Assembly: GCF_900090285.1 (NCBI RefSeq)
Contig: NZ_LT607754.1
Coordinates: 3,684,001 to 3,748,000 of the forward strand
DNA: 64,000 nt
Direction of reading: 5' to 3'
Source of the DNA: Micromonospora inositola
Lineage (GTDB): Bacteria > Actinomycetota > Actinomycetes > Mycobacteriales > Micromonosporaceae
A program made the translations under genes and the position numbers. Position 1 is the stretch's first letter; each line of letters begins with the position of its first letter. This document shows positions 1-8,644 of this stretch, one piece after another. The notes beneath the pieces were generated by a model. That model searched no databases, had not been told where the DNA came from, and worked only from the letters and a program-made list of their open reading frames with translations.

Positions 1-19
1 CGGTGGCCGCGGGGGCCCG

Positions 20-811
20 TCAGCGGACGGTGCGGCGGGCGTAGAGCCGCCTCGCCCAGAGGTAGCTGACCAGCGCGATGCCGGCGCACCAGGCGGTGGC
101 GACGATGGCGTTCGACCCCACCGGGCCGCCGGTCAGCAGAGCGCGCAGGGTCTCGATGATCGGGGTGAACGGCTGGTACTCGGCGAACTGGCGCAGCCCG
201 GCCGGCATCGACTCGGTGGGCACGAAACCGCTGCCGAGGAACGGCAGGAGCGTCAGCGGCATCGGCAGGTTGCTGGCCGTCTCGACGCTCTCGCTGACCA
301 GGCCGAGAGCCACCGCCAGCCAGGTGAGGGCGAAGGCCGTCATGGCCAGCACCCCGGCGGTGGCGAGCCAGGCGAGCGGGTCGGCGTCGGACCGGAAACC
401 GACCAGCAGCGCGACACCGACGACCACGACCAGGCTGAGCATCGTCTGGATCAGGCTGCCGACCACGTGACCGGTCAGCACCGAAGCGCGGGCGATCGCC
501 ATGGTGCGGAACCGGGAAATGATCCCCTCGGTCATGTCGGTGGCGACCGACACCGCTGTGCCGGTGGCCGCGCCGGCCACGCCCATCAGCAGGATGCCGG
601 GCACGACGTAGGTGAGGTACGCGGCCCGCCCGCCGGAGGGGCCGCCGAGGCCGTTGCCCAGGGTCCCGCCGAAGACGTAGACGAAGAGCAGCAGGAACAC
701 CACCGGCAGGCCGGCGAGCATCAGCGTCATCGAGGGGTAACGCCGCATGTGCCGCAGGTTGCGGCGCAGCATCGTGCTCGAGTCGCGGACGGCGTGGGAG
801 AGCGTGGTCAT
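20..811 (-). CDS. ABC-2 type transporter permease (DrrB family)
   Basis: This is the membrane subunit of a drug or lipid exporter that pairs with the ATPase encoded just upstream. The 263-residue protein has about six hydrophobic segments, beginning near residue 30, and the family pattern of conserved Gly/Pro residues near the C-terminal helices. The ATG at 811 is preferred over upstream starts because it overlaps the ATPase stop codon as ATGA, which implies translational coupling. Upstream extension gives only Arg/Pro-rich shadow sequence. The substrate cannot be read from the sequence. Confidence 0.9.
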   Translation of the reverse strand: MTTLSHAVRDSSTMLRRNLRHMRRYPSMTLMLAGLPVVFLLLFVYVFGGTLGNGLGGPSGGRAAYLTYVVPGILLMGVAGAATGTAVSVATDMTEGIISRFRTMAIARASVLTGHVVGSLIQTMLSLVVVVGVALLVGFRSDADPLAWLATAGVLAMTAFALTWLAVALGLVSESVETASNLPMPLTLLPFLGSGFVPTESMPAGLRQFAEYQPFTPIIETLRALLTGGPVGSNAIVATAWCAGIALVSYLWARRLYARRTVR

Positions 812-1761
812 GGCAGCGGAACCCTCTCTGCGGTGGGCTGGCCGGTGAGCGCCAGGAAGACGTCGTCGAGGTCGGGGGTGTGCACCGCGAGCGACTCGAC
901 GCCGATCGCGGCGCCGTCGAGGCGGTCGAGCAGCGCCCGCAGCGACGCGACCCCGCCGTCGCCGGGGACCTGCAGGGTGAGCTCGTCGGTGCCCGGGGCG
1001 CCGCCGACCAGGGACGCCGCCGCGGCGCACTCCGCCGGATCGGTGAACCGCAGGGCGATGTGCCCGCCCGGGACCAGGCGCTTGAGTTCGTCCGGGGTGC
1101 CCTCGGCGACCAGCCGGCCGTGATCGAGCACGGCCACCCGGTCCGCGAGCTGGTCCGCCTCCTCCAGGTACTGGGTGGTGAGGAAGACGGTCACCCCGTC
1201 GGTGACGAGGTCGCGGACGATCCGCCACACCGCGCGCCGGCTGCGCGGGTCGAGGCCGGTGGTCGGCTCGTCGAGGAAGAGCACGCGCGGCGCGCCGATC
1301 AGCCCCATCGCCAGGTCGAGACGGCGGCGCATGCCGCCGGAGTAGGTGGCGGCGACCTTGCCGGCCGCCTCGACGAGGTCGAAGCGCGCCAGCAGCTCGC
1401 GGGTGCGTCGCCGGCCCTCCGGACGGTCGAGGTGGTGCAGGTCGGCCATCAGGAGCAGGTTCTCCTCGCCGGTGAGCAGGCCGTCGACGGCGGCGAACTG
1501 ACCCGTCACGCCGATCGCCGCGCGCACCGCGTCGGGTTCCCGGGTCACGTCGTGGCCGGCGACCCGGGCCTCGCCGTCACCGGCCGGGATGAGCGTGGAC
1601 AGGATCTGCACGGTGGTGGTCTTGCCGGCGCCGTTCGGACCGAGCAGCGCGAAGATCGTTCCCGGGGCCACGGCGAGGTCGATGCCGTCGAGCACCACCT
1701 GGTCGCCGTAGGACTTGCGGAGCCCGGTGGCCGCGATCGCGGGTGGGGCCGAGGTGATCAT
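808..1761 (-). CDS. ABC transporter ATP-binding protein, daunorubicin-resistance (DrrA) family
   Basis: This 317-residue nucleotide-binding subunit powers the permease that follows. The Walker A motif GPNGAGKTT lies near residue 40, the signature YSGGMRRRLDLA near 140 and Walker B LFLDEPTTGLD near 160. A C-terminal extension of the DUF4162 type follows, which is usual for DrrA proteins. The gene starts 26 bp after the DUF4097 gene and its stop overlaps the permease start, so the genes form one operon. DrrAB systems export antibiotics, but many homologues have other, unknown substrates. The specific cargo is not predictable. Confidence 0.93.
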   Translation of the reverse strand: MITSAPPAIAATGLRKSYGDQVVLDGIDLAVAPGTIFALLGPNGAGKTTTVQILSTLIPAGDGEARVAGHDVTREPDAVRAAIGVTGQFAAVDGLLTGEENLLLMADLHHLDRPEGRRRTRELLARFDLVEAAGKVAATYSGGMRRRLDLAMGLIGAPRVLFLDEPTTGLDPRSRRAVWRIVRDLVTDGVTVFLTTQYLEEADQLADRVAVLDHGRLVAEGTPDELKRLVPGGHIALRFTDPAECAAAASLVGGAPGTDELTLQVPGDGGVASLRALLDRLDGAAIGVESLAVHTPDLDDVFLALTGQPTAERVPLP

Positions 1762-1787
1762 CGTTTCTCCTCTGGGATGGGGCGGGA

Positions 1788-2633
1788 TCAGCTGCGCCGG
1801 ATGACGATGTCGCCGTACGAGGTGCGGGCCCGGACCTCGACGGTCCGCTCGTGCTGCGGCGGGGCGTCCGACGGCTCGATCTGGTTGCGCACGGTGCCGA
1901 ACTGGGTGTGCAGGTCCAGGAAGGCCGCGGTGTCGCCGTGGATGCCGACCTCGAGTTCGCCCATCGCGGTCTTCACCGACACCGATCCACGGAGGACCTC
2001 GCCGATCCGGATGTCGCCGTTGGCCGTGGTGGCGGTGACGCCGGCCCGGGCACGGTCGACGGAGATGTCACCGTTGGCCGCGTTCACCCGCAGGTCGCCT
2101 GCGACCGTGCCGACCCAGCTGTTGCCGTTGGAATTCTTGATCACCGCGTTTCCGTCGATCTCGCCCAGCCGGAGCCGGCCGGAGCCGGTGCTGACCTCGG
2201 CGCGACCGGCGACGGAGGCCACCTCCACCGCGCCGGCGGAGGTGGACAGGTCCAGCGGGCCGGTGTGGTCGGCGTGGATGTCGCCGACGGAGGTCTTCAG
2301 CCGGCACTCGCCGAGGTGACCGGTGCAGCGGAATCCGGCGACCGAGGCGCTGCCCTGCACCCGCGAGTCTGTCGGCAGGTCGATCGTCACGTCGATCGAC
2401 CCGACCTTGCCGAACATGCCCAGCACCTTCTGCCGCGGCCCCTTGATCAGCAGCCTGCCGTCGGCGTATTCGACGCGGGTCTGCTGTGCGGCCTGGACGT
2501 CGGCCTCCGCGGTGCCGTCGGTCGGGCGTACCTCGACGACGGTGGTCTCGCGGTCGCCGGCCGCGATGCGGACGTCGCCGACGGCGACGTCCACGGTGAC
2601 CTGGATCGGTTCCGGGGTGTCGAAGGTGGGCAT
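1788..2633 (-). CDS. DUF4097 beta-strand repeat protein
   Basis: The 281-residue protein is built of repeated short beta strands with recurrent G-D-I/V motifs (such as VGDIHAD, NGDISVD and YGDIVIRRS), the pattern of the DUF4097 adhesin-like beta-solenoid family. It has no signal peptide or membrane segment, so it is probably cytoplasmic. The ATG at 2633 has a good GGGAGGA ribosome site. It lies between a ribbon-helix-helix protein gene and a DrrAB-type exporter, an arrangement seen in other actinomycetes. Its biochemical role is unknown. Confidence 0.85.
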   Translation of the reverse strand: MPTFDTPEPIQVTVDVAVGDVRIAAGDRETTVVEVRPTDGTAEADVQAAQQTRVEYADGRLLIKGPRQKVLGMFGKVGSIDVTIDLPTDSRVQGSASVAGFRCTGHLGECRLKTSVGDIHADHTGPLDLSTSAGAVEVASVAGRAEVSTGSGRLRLGEIDGNAVIKNSNGNSWVGTVAGDLRVNAANGDISVDRARAGVTATTANGDIRIGEVLRGSVSVKTAMGELEVGIHGDTAAFLDLHTQFGTVRNQIEPSDAPPQHERTVEVRARTSYGDIVIRRS

Positions 2634-2702
2634 GGCCGGGTCCTCCCGTGTTCGGGTCGATGGGGGTGTTCTGTGGTGGAGGGTGCTGGCGGCGCCGGGC
2701 GG

Positions 2703-3215
2703 TCAGCGGACCCAGCCGGTGTAGCGCTGGCCGCCGCGGGGGGCCCGCGTCGCCGGTCGGGTCGGGGGAGTGGACTGCACCGCGGCCGTGGCGGCCCGGA
2801 CGAGCCAGGCGTTGACCGACAGCCCCTCCCGGCCCGCGGCCTCCTCGATCCGGCTCTTGAGCTGGTCGGGCAGCCGGAAGCTGATCCGCGACACCGCGCC
2901 GTCCTCGGCGTCGGGCACCGCCGAGGCGTCGGCGCCGGAGTCGGCGGGGCCGGCCTCGAACTGCGGCTCGACCGGCGGTGGCGTCACCACGAAGCTGGGC
3001 TCCCGGCCGTGCAGTCGCAGCTCGACCGACCCCGGAGCGAGGTCCCGGGTGATCTCGTTGGCCGCTGCGGACAGCGCCTCCAGCAGCGCCAGCCGGAAGG
3101 CTGACTCCATCGGCCCGGTGAGCCGCCCGGCCAGCGTGCGAGCCTCCTCGCCGCCGAGTTCGGCGACATCGGCCAGTTCCCGACGGAGGCTGTCGACATA
3201 CGACGTCAGATCCAT
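2703..3215 (-). CDS. Ribbon-helix-helix domain protein, probable autoregulator of the exporter operon
   Basis: In this 170-residue protein, roughly residues 108-145 form an Arc/HicB-like ribbon-helix-helix unit: an ISFRLPDQL strand, then helices containing KSRIEEAA and SVNAWLVRAA. The N-terminal 60 residues are helical and a Pro/Ala-rich linker joins the two parts. Such domains bind DNA as dimers. The repeated TGGCGTCAT elements around the start codon are its likely operator. It heads the operon containing the DUF4097 protein and the ABC exporter. No adjacent toxin gene is visible, so a toxin-antitoxin role is not supported. Confidence 0.75.
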   Translation of the reverse strand: MDLTSYVDSLRRELADVAELGGEEARTLAGRLTGPMESAFRLALLEALSAAANEITRDLAPGSVELRLHGREPSFVVTPPPVEPQFEAGPADSGADASAVPDAEDGAVSRISFRLPDQLKSRIEEAAGREGLSVNAWLVRAATAAVQSTPPTRPATRAPRGGQRYTGWVR

Positions 3216-3274
3216 GACGCCATCATGGCATCACTATGACGCCATATCAAGTCTGATTGGCATCAGATGGCGTC
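3214..3274. promoter_or_regulatory. Repeated TGGCGTCAT operator elements upstream of the RHH gene
   Basis: ATGACGCCAT occurs at 3214-3223 and again at 3236-3245, 22 bp apart (about two helical turns), and an inverted ATGGCGTC lies at 3267-3274. The first copy covers the start codon of the RHH gene. Repeated short sites at two-turn spacing fit ribbon-helix-helix dimers, so autoregulation is inferred. Confidence 0.55.
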
Positions 3275-3446
3275 TCCTTGGCGCCTCGCGGTGCTGGGGG
3301 CCGCCGTTCTACCGCCCGTCCCGGCGCGCGGAGGCCGTGCGGGCGGCGGCCGGGCGGGCAATAGGATGGGCGCTCACGGCGGGAGGGAGCGGCGGCATGA
3401 CGCGGTTACGGCGTGGTGGCGGCGGACCGGCGCGCGAGGTGTCGGT

Positions 3447-4706
3447 ATGACCGCCCGCGGCTGGGCGGTGCTGACCCTGGCCGGGCTGGTCGTGGCGCTG
3501 CTCGTCGCCGGCGCCCTGCTGATCCCCTGGCACCGCCCGCCGGCGCCCCGCGCCGACCAGCTCGCCGCGCTGCGGTCCCTCCCGGTCGACCAGGTGACCC
3601 GCGGCCGGGCTTTCCACGCCGCGCTGCGCCCCGGCGGGTACGGCGCCCTGGCCGTCGGCCTGGCGGTGGCCCTCCTGCTCGGGCTGACCCCGCTCGGCAG
3701 CCGCCTGGTCGAGCTGGCCGGCCGGCCGTTCGGCGGCCACTGGACCGCCCGGGCGGTGCTCGGCGGGCTGGCCGTGATGCTCCTCGCCGACCTGCTCACC
3801 CTGCCCTTCGCCGCCTGGCGGCAGACCGTGCTGACCCGCTACGGGTTGAGCACCCAGGGCTGGGGCGGCTGGGCGGTCGACCTGCTCAAGTCGTACGCGG
3901 TCAGCGCGGTCATCGGCGGGCTCGCGCTGCTCGGCTTCTACACCGTCATCCGGATCGCGCCGCGCTGGTGGTGGGCGTTCGGGGCGGCGGGCGCGGCCGG
4001 ACTGGTGGTGCTGCTGTCGTTCGTGCTCCCGGTGCTGGTCGAGCCGGTGTTCAACCGGTTCACCCCGATGGAGCAGGGCCCGCTGCGCAGCGAGCTGATC
4101 ACGTTGGCCGCCCGGGACGGCGTGCCGGTGCGCGACGTGCTGGTCGCCGACGCGTCCCGGCGTACCAAGGCGGTCAACGCGTACGTCTCGGGGCTGGGGC
4201 CGACCCGGCGGGTGGTGGTCTACGACACCCTGCTGCGCGAGGCGACCCCGGCCGAGGTGACCAGCGTGGTCGCCCACGAGCTGGGGCACGCGAAGGACCG
4301 GGATGTCTGGGTCGGCACCCTGACCGGGGCGCTGGGCGCCGCGGCCGCGGTGGTCGCGCTCTACCTGATCGGCTCCTGGGCGCCGCTGCTGCGGCTGGCC
4401 GGGGTCGACTCCGTGGCCGAGCCGCGCGCCTTCCCGCTGCTGATCGCGCTGGTCACGGTCGTCGGGCTGGTCGCCGCGCCGGTCCAGGCGCTGGTCTCCC
4501 GGCGGGTGGAGGCCCGGGCCGACGCGCACGCGCTCGCCCTGACCGGCGATCCCGCGACCTTCGAGGCGATGCAGCGCCGGCTGGCCGGGGTGAACCTGGC
4601 GGACCCCGACCCGCCCCGCTGGGAGTACCTCTGGTCGGCCTCGCATCCGTCCACCGTGGAGCGGATGGCCGCCGCCCGCGCCTACGCCAGGGAGAGCGGC
4701 CGATGA
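3447..4706 (+). CDS. M48 family metalloprotease (Ste24/HtpX-like)
   Basis: This is an integral-membrane zinc endopeptidase of the CAAX-protease-1 type. The zinc motif HELGH lies in VVAHELGHAKDRD, with a downstream glutamate-containing helix (RRVEARADAHAL) as third ligand. About six membrane helices surround it. The ATG at 3447 follows a GAGGTG ribosome site and gives 419 residues, matching Ste24 homologues. An upstream in-frame start at 3267 would add 60 Arg/Gly-rich residues and is unlikely. The stop overlaps the pimB start. Likely roles are membrane-protein quality control or peptide processing; the substrate is unknown. Confidence 0.88.
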   Translation: MTARGWAVLTLAGLVVALLVAGALLIPWHRPPAPRADQLAALRSLPVDQVTRGRAFHAALRPGGYGALAVGLAVALLLGLTPLGSRLVELAGRPFGGHWTARAVLGGLAVMLLADLLTLPFAAWRQTVLTRYGLSTQGWGGWAVDLLKSYAVSAVIGGLALLGFYTVIRIAPRWWWAFGAAGAAGLVVLLSFVLPVLVEPVFNRFTPMEQGPLRSELITLAARDGVPVRDVLVADASRRTKAVNAYVSGLGPTRRVVVYDTLLREATPAEVTSVVAHELGHAKDRDVWVGTLTGALGAAAAVVALYLIGSWAPLLRLAGVDSVAEPRAFPLLIALVTVVGLVAAPVQALVSRRVEARADAHALALTGDPATFEAMQRRLAGVNLADPDPPRWEYLWSASHPSTVERMAAARAYARESGR

Positions 4707-5827
4707 GCCGGACGTTGCTGGTCACCAATGACTTCCCGCCCCGCCCCGGCGGCATCCAGTCCTTCGTGCACCAGCTCGCGGTGCGCCAGCCCGCCGGCTC
4801 GGTGGTGGTGTACGCGTCGAGCTGGCGGGGCGCCGAGAAGTTCGACGCCGACCAGCCCTTCGAGGTGGTCCGGGAACGCACCCGCGTGCTGCTGCCCACC
4901 CCGCTGATCGCCCGGCGGGCGGCGAAACTGGCCCGCGCGTACGACTGCGACACGGTCTGGTTCGGCGCGGCGGCCCCGCTGGGGCTGCTCGCGGCGGGGC
5001 TGCGCCGGCGGGCCGGGATCCGGCGGGCGGTGGCCCTGACCCACGGCCACGAGGTCGGCTGGGCGGCGCTGCCCGGCGCCCGCGCCGCGCTGCGCCGGAT
5101 CGGCCGGGGCGTGGACGTCACCACCTACCTGGGGGAGTACACCCGGGTGCGGCTGGCCCGGGTGCTGGACGGGGTGACCGAGCTGCGCCGGCTGGCGCCG
5201 GGGGTGGACGTGGACACCTACCACCCGTCCGTCGACGGGGAGCCGGTCCGGGTCCGGCTGGGCCTGGCCGACCGGCCGGTGGTGGTCTGCGTGTCCCGGC
5301 TGGTGCCGCGCAAGGGCCAGGACATGCTGATCCGGGCGATGCCGGAGATCCGCCGGCGGGTGCCCGACGCCGCACTGCTGATCGTCGGCGGGGGTCCCTA
5401 CCGGGCGTACCTGGAGAAGCTGGCCCGCCAGACGGGAGTGGAGCGGGACGTGGTCTTCACCGGCTCGGTGCCGTCGGCGGAACTGCCGGCGCACTACGCG
5501 GCCGGCGACGTGTACGCCATGCCGTGCCGCACCCGCAACCGCGGCCTGGACGTCGAAGGCCTGGGGATCGTCTACCTGGAGGCCAGCGCGACCGGGCTGC
5601 CGGTGGTGGCCGGCGACTCCGGCGGCGCGCCGGACGCGGTCCGTGAGGGGGAGACCGGCTACGTGGTCCGGGGTCGGGACGTCGCCCAGCTCGCCGACCG
5701 GGTGGCGACGCTGCTCGCCGACCGGGACCTGGCCCGCCAGCTCGGCGCGGCCGGCCGGGCCTGGGTGGAGCGCGAGTGGCGCTGGGAGACCCAGGCGCAG
5801 CGGATGGCCGCCCTGCTCGCCGGCTGA
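4703..5827 (+). CDS. pimB: GT4-family glycosyltransferase, PimB-type phosphatidylinositol mannosyltransferase
   Basis: The 374-residue enzyme is the probable GDP-mannose-dependent alpha-1,6-mannosyltransferase that adds the second mannose to phosphatidylinositol mannosides at the inner membrane face. The N-terminus LLVTNDFPPRPGGIQSF is characteristic of PimB orthologues. The GT-B C-domain has CVSRLVPRKGQDMLI and the EX7E-like stretch EGLGIVYLEAS followed by GLPVVAGDSGGAPD. The ATG overlaps the protease stop codon (ATGA). Proximity to the fadD15 homologue matches the Rv2188c-Rv2187 neighbourhood of mycobacteria. Donor and acceptor are inferred from orthology. Confidence 0.86.
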   Translation: MSRTLLVTNDFPPRPGGIQSFVHQLAVRQPAGSVVVYASSWRGAEKFDADQPFEVVRERTRVLLPTPLIARRAAKLARAYDCDTVWFGAAAPLGLLAAGLRRRAGIRRAVALTHGHEVGWAALPGARAALRRIGRGVDVTTYLGEYTRVRLARVLDGVTELRRLAPGVDVDTYHPSVDGEPVRVRLGLADRPVVVCVSRLVPRKGQDMLIRAMPEIRRRVPDAALLIVGGGPYRAYLEKLARQTGVERDVVFTGSVPSAELPAHYAAGDVYAMPCRTRNRGLDVEGLGIVYLEASATGLPVVAGDSGGAPDAVREGETGYVVRGRDVAQLADRVATLLADRDLARQLGAAGRAWVEREWRWETQAQRMAALLAG

Positions 5828-5853
5828 CCTCCGGCGCGCCGCCTCCCGCGGGA

Positions 5854-7638
5854 TCACCGACCGCCAGGGGCGTCCGCGGTCAGGCCAAGGTGGGCGAGGG
5901 TACGGTCGGCGGGGGCCGGGCGCCCGAAGTGCCAGCCCTGGCCGGCGTCGCAGCCGATCGTCCGCAGCCGGTCGGCCTGGTCGGCGGTCTCCACGCCCTC
6001 GGCGGTGACGGTCAGGTCCAGGGCGTGCGCCAGGGACACCAGCGAGGCGAGGATCCGCTCGTCGGTACGGCAGCCCGGGTCGCCGGCCGGGGCGCGTAGG
6101 CCGGCCACGAACTCGCCGGCCACCTTCAGCTCGGTCACCGGCAGGTCCCGCAGGTAGGCGAGGTTGCAGTAGCCGGTGCCGAAGTCGTCGATGGCGATCC
6201 GCACCCCGAGGCCGGCCAGCACCCGCAGGGCCCGTACCGGCTCCTCGGCCGCGCTCATCATGGTGCTCTCGGTGATCTCCAGCTGAAGCCGTTCCGGGGG
6301 CAGTCCGGTCTGCCGGAGCACGCCCCGCACCTCCTGCACCAGGCCGGGGCGGCGCACCTGGCGGACGGCGAGGTTGACGCTGACGAACGGCGGGTCGTCG
6401 TGCCCCGCCGACCAGCGCTCCGCCTCCCGGCAGGCCTCGGCCAGCACCCAACCGCCGAGCCGGACGATCAACCCGGTCTCCTCGGCCAGCCCGATGAAGC
6501 TGTCCGGCCGGAGCACACCCAGCTCGGGGTGGCGCCAGCGGACCAGCGCCTCCATGCCGAGCACCCGCCCGTTCCGTAGCGAGGTCAGGGGTTGGTAGTC
6601 CAGATAGAACTCGCCCCGGTCGAGGGCGGCGGGGATGGCCGCCGACAGGGCGTACCGGGCCAGCTCGCGACGGTTGCGGTCGGCGTCGAACAGGGCCCAG
6701 CGGGCGCCGCCGGCCGCCTTGGCCCAGTGCAGCGTGCTGTCGGCGGCCCGCATCAGCTCACCCGGCGAGGTGCCGGCCACCTGCCGTTCGACGATGCCGA
6801 TGCTCGCCGACACGGTCAGCTCGTGACCGTCCACCAGGGCCGGTTCGCTCACCGCCGCGAGGGCCGCCTCGGCGACCTTGACCGCGTCGTCGGTGCCGGC
6901 GGTCCGCTCGACCAGGATCACGAACTCGTCCCCGCCGAGCCGGGCGACCAGGCGCTCGCCGACGGCCCGGCGCAGCCGCTGCGCCACCGACACCAGCAGC
7001 GAGTCGCCGACCTGGTGGCCGAGGGAGTCGTTGACCACCTTGAACCGGTCCAGGTCGAGGAAGCAGACGCCGATCCGGTCGGCGCCCCGGCCGGGCTCGT
7101 CGATGGCGGCGGAGAGCCGTTCGGTGAACAGGGTGCGGTTGGGCAGGTCGGTGAGGGGGTCGTGGGTGGCCTGGTGCCGGAACCGGGCCTCGCTGTCCCG
7201 CAGCGCCCGTTCGGCCTGCGCCCGGGCCACCATCGCGGCCCGCCGGATGGATTCCTGCTCGTCCAGCGTCCGGTCCCGCACTGCGCGGGCGTACCCGGTG
7301 GCCACGGTGGCCAGCAGCCGGGCCATCCGGTCCTCGACGTCGTCTGCGACCAGCCCGAGGTCGCGGACCAGGCGGAGCTGGATGACCTCGATGGTCCGGC
7401 CGAGCCCCTCCGCCGAGGCGATGTGCGCCGACACCAGCTCGGCGCCGACCTGCTGGCCGATCCGCAGGTCGAACGGCTCGGCCTGGATCGCCACGGCCAG
7501 CCGCTCGGTGAGCCGTTGCAGCAGGGCCTCCAGCTGGGCCTGGGTCATCGGCAGGTAGCTCGTCCCGGAGACCGCCTTGGCCCAGGCCCGGGCGAAGGCG
7601 CCGGGGCAGGAGCGGGCCCCGGAGGCCCCGTCACCCAC
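5854..7638 (-). CDS. GGDEF-EAL cyclic-di-GMP signalling protein
   Basis: The 594-residue protein has an N-terminal helical region of about 170 residues, a GGDEF diguanylate cyclase domain with an intact RLGGDEF loop, and a C-terminal EAL phosphodiesterase domain. No RxxD inhibitory site precedes GGDEF. In the EAL domain the EAL, VNLA, ITES, IDDFG and AEGVE motifs are present, but the usual K-x-D in LKIDRSF is KVA here, so one acidic residue is missing. No membrane segments are seen. The GTG start at 7638 overlaps the upstream methyltransferase stop by eight bases, implying co-transcription. Confidence 0.92.
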   Translation of the reverse strand: MGDGASGARSCPGAFARAWAKAVSGTSYLPMTQAQLEALLQRLTERLAVAIQAEPFDLRIGQQVGAELVSAHIASAEGLGRTIEVIQLRLVRDLGLVADDVEDRMARLLATVATGYARAVRDRTLDEQESIRRAAMVARAQAERALRDSEARFRHQATHDPLTDLPNRTLFTERLSAAIDEPGRGADRIGVCFLDLDRFKVVNDSLGHQVGDSLLVSVAQRLRRAVGERLVARLGGDEFVILVERTAGTDDAVKVAEAALAAVSEPALVDGHELTVSASIGIVERQVAGTSPGELMRAADSTLHWAKAAGGARWALFDADRNRRELARYALSAAIPAALDRGEFYLDYQPLTSLRNGRVLGMEALVRWRHPELGVLRPDSFIGLAEETGLIVRLGGWVLAEACREAERWSAGHDDPPFVSVNLAVRQVRRPGLVQEVRGVLRQTGLPPERLQLEITESTMMSAAEEPVRALRVLAGLGVRIAIDDFGTGYCNLAYLRDLPVTELKVAGEFVAGLRAPAGDPGCRTDERILASLVSLAHALDLTVTAEGVETADQADRLRTIGCDAGQGWHFGRPAPADRTLAHLGLTADAPGGR

Positions 7639-8443
7639 CGAGACGCCCGACGCCGCCCATGAAGACCGCCTGCTCCGCGTTCTCCGCCTGCTCCGGGGAC
7701 TCCGGCCGCCACTGCGGGACCCAGACCACGCCCGGGTCGACCAGCTCGAAGCCGTCGAAGAGCGCGGTCAGTTCGGCCCGGCTGCGGATCCAGAGCTGGT
7801 TGTCGGTGCGGCGGTAGACCCGCTCCGCCTTCGCCCGCTCACCGGTCTCGCCGCGGCCGTCGTCGCTGGCCTGCGACATCACCAGGTAGCTCCCGGGCGC
7901 CAGGGCCGCCCGCAGCGTCCGCAGGATCTCCTCCGGCCGGTCGAAGTCCGGGATGAAGTGCAGCACCGCCACGATCATCACCGCGACCGGCTGGGAGAAG
8001 TCCAGCAGCTTGGTGACCTCGGGATGACCCAGGATCGCCTCCGGCCGGCGCAGGTCCTCCTGGATGACGGTGGCCCGGTCGTTGCCGTTGAGGATCTCCC
8101 GGCTGTGCGCCACCGCCACCGGGTCGACGTCGACGTAGATCACCCGCGACTCCGGGTCGATCCGCTGGGCGATCTCGTGCACGTTGCCGACGGTGGGGAT
8201 GCCGGAACCGATGTCGAGGAACTGGCGTACCCCGGCGTCGGCCAGGAACTGCACCGCGCGGCGCAGGAAGGCCCGGTTGGCCTGGGCCATCAGCGGGGCC
8301 TCGGGCACCGCGTCCACCATGGCCCGGGCCGCCGCCCGGTCGGCGGCGAAGTTGTGCGAGCCGCCGAGGTAGTAGTCGTACATGCGGGCCACGCTGGGGC
8401 GCTCGATGTCGATCGTGTCGGGTGCCCAGTCCGGCCGCTGCAT
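7631..8443 (-). CDS. DUF574-family SAM-dependent methyltransferase
   Basis: The 270-residue protein matches the actinobacterial DUF574 (Methyltransf_19) family. It has the N-terminal SVARMYDYYLGGSHNFAADR signature, the SAM-binding loop FLDIGSGIP near residue 90, and an acidic residue in YVDVDPVAV. Members are abundant in streptomycetes and Micromonospora, and their substrates are largely unknown. An AAGGGG ribosome site precedes the ATG. It is the first gene of a two-gene unit with the GGDEF-EAL protein. No specific small-molecule role can be inferred. Confidence 0.9.
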   Translation of the reverse strand: MQRPDWAPDTIDIERPSVARMYDYYLGGSHNFAADRAAARAMVDAVPEAPLMAQANRAFLRRAVQFLADAGVRQFLDIGSGIPTVGNVHEIAQRIDPESRVIYVDVDPVAVAHSREILNGNDRATVIQEDLRRPEAILGHPEVTKLLDFSQPVAVMIVAVLHFIPDFDRPEEILRTLRAALAPGSYLVMSQASDDGRGETGERAKAERVYRRTDNQLWIRSRAELTALFDGFELVDPGVVWVPQWRPESPEQAENAEQAVFMGGVGRLGG

Positions 8444-8644
8444 GCCTTGCCCCTTTGTGTCGCCAGCGCGTGAAATCCGCGGCCACGTGGGCCACCCGGG
8501 TATTCTGCCCGGCCGCTGTCGCGGTGCAAAGACCGCGGTCTCTGCGCGGTCGACCTTTCACCGTACGCAACCGCAACCGCCCGGAATGCCGCAGAGGCCC
8601 GGTCCGGGACGGACGCGGGCCGCTGCGGTGAGCTGTCGGAGCCT

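Noticed and set aside
2703..3215. Toxin-antitoxin antitoxin call for the RHH gene
   Set aside because: No toxin-like small gene overlaps or follows; the next gene is a DUF4097 protein.
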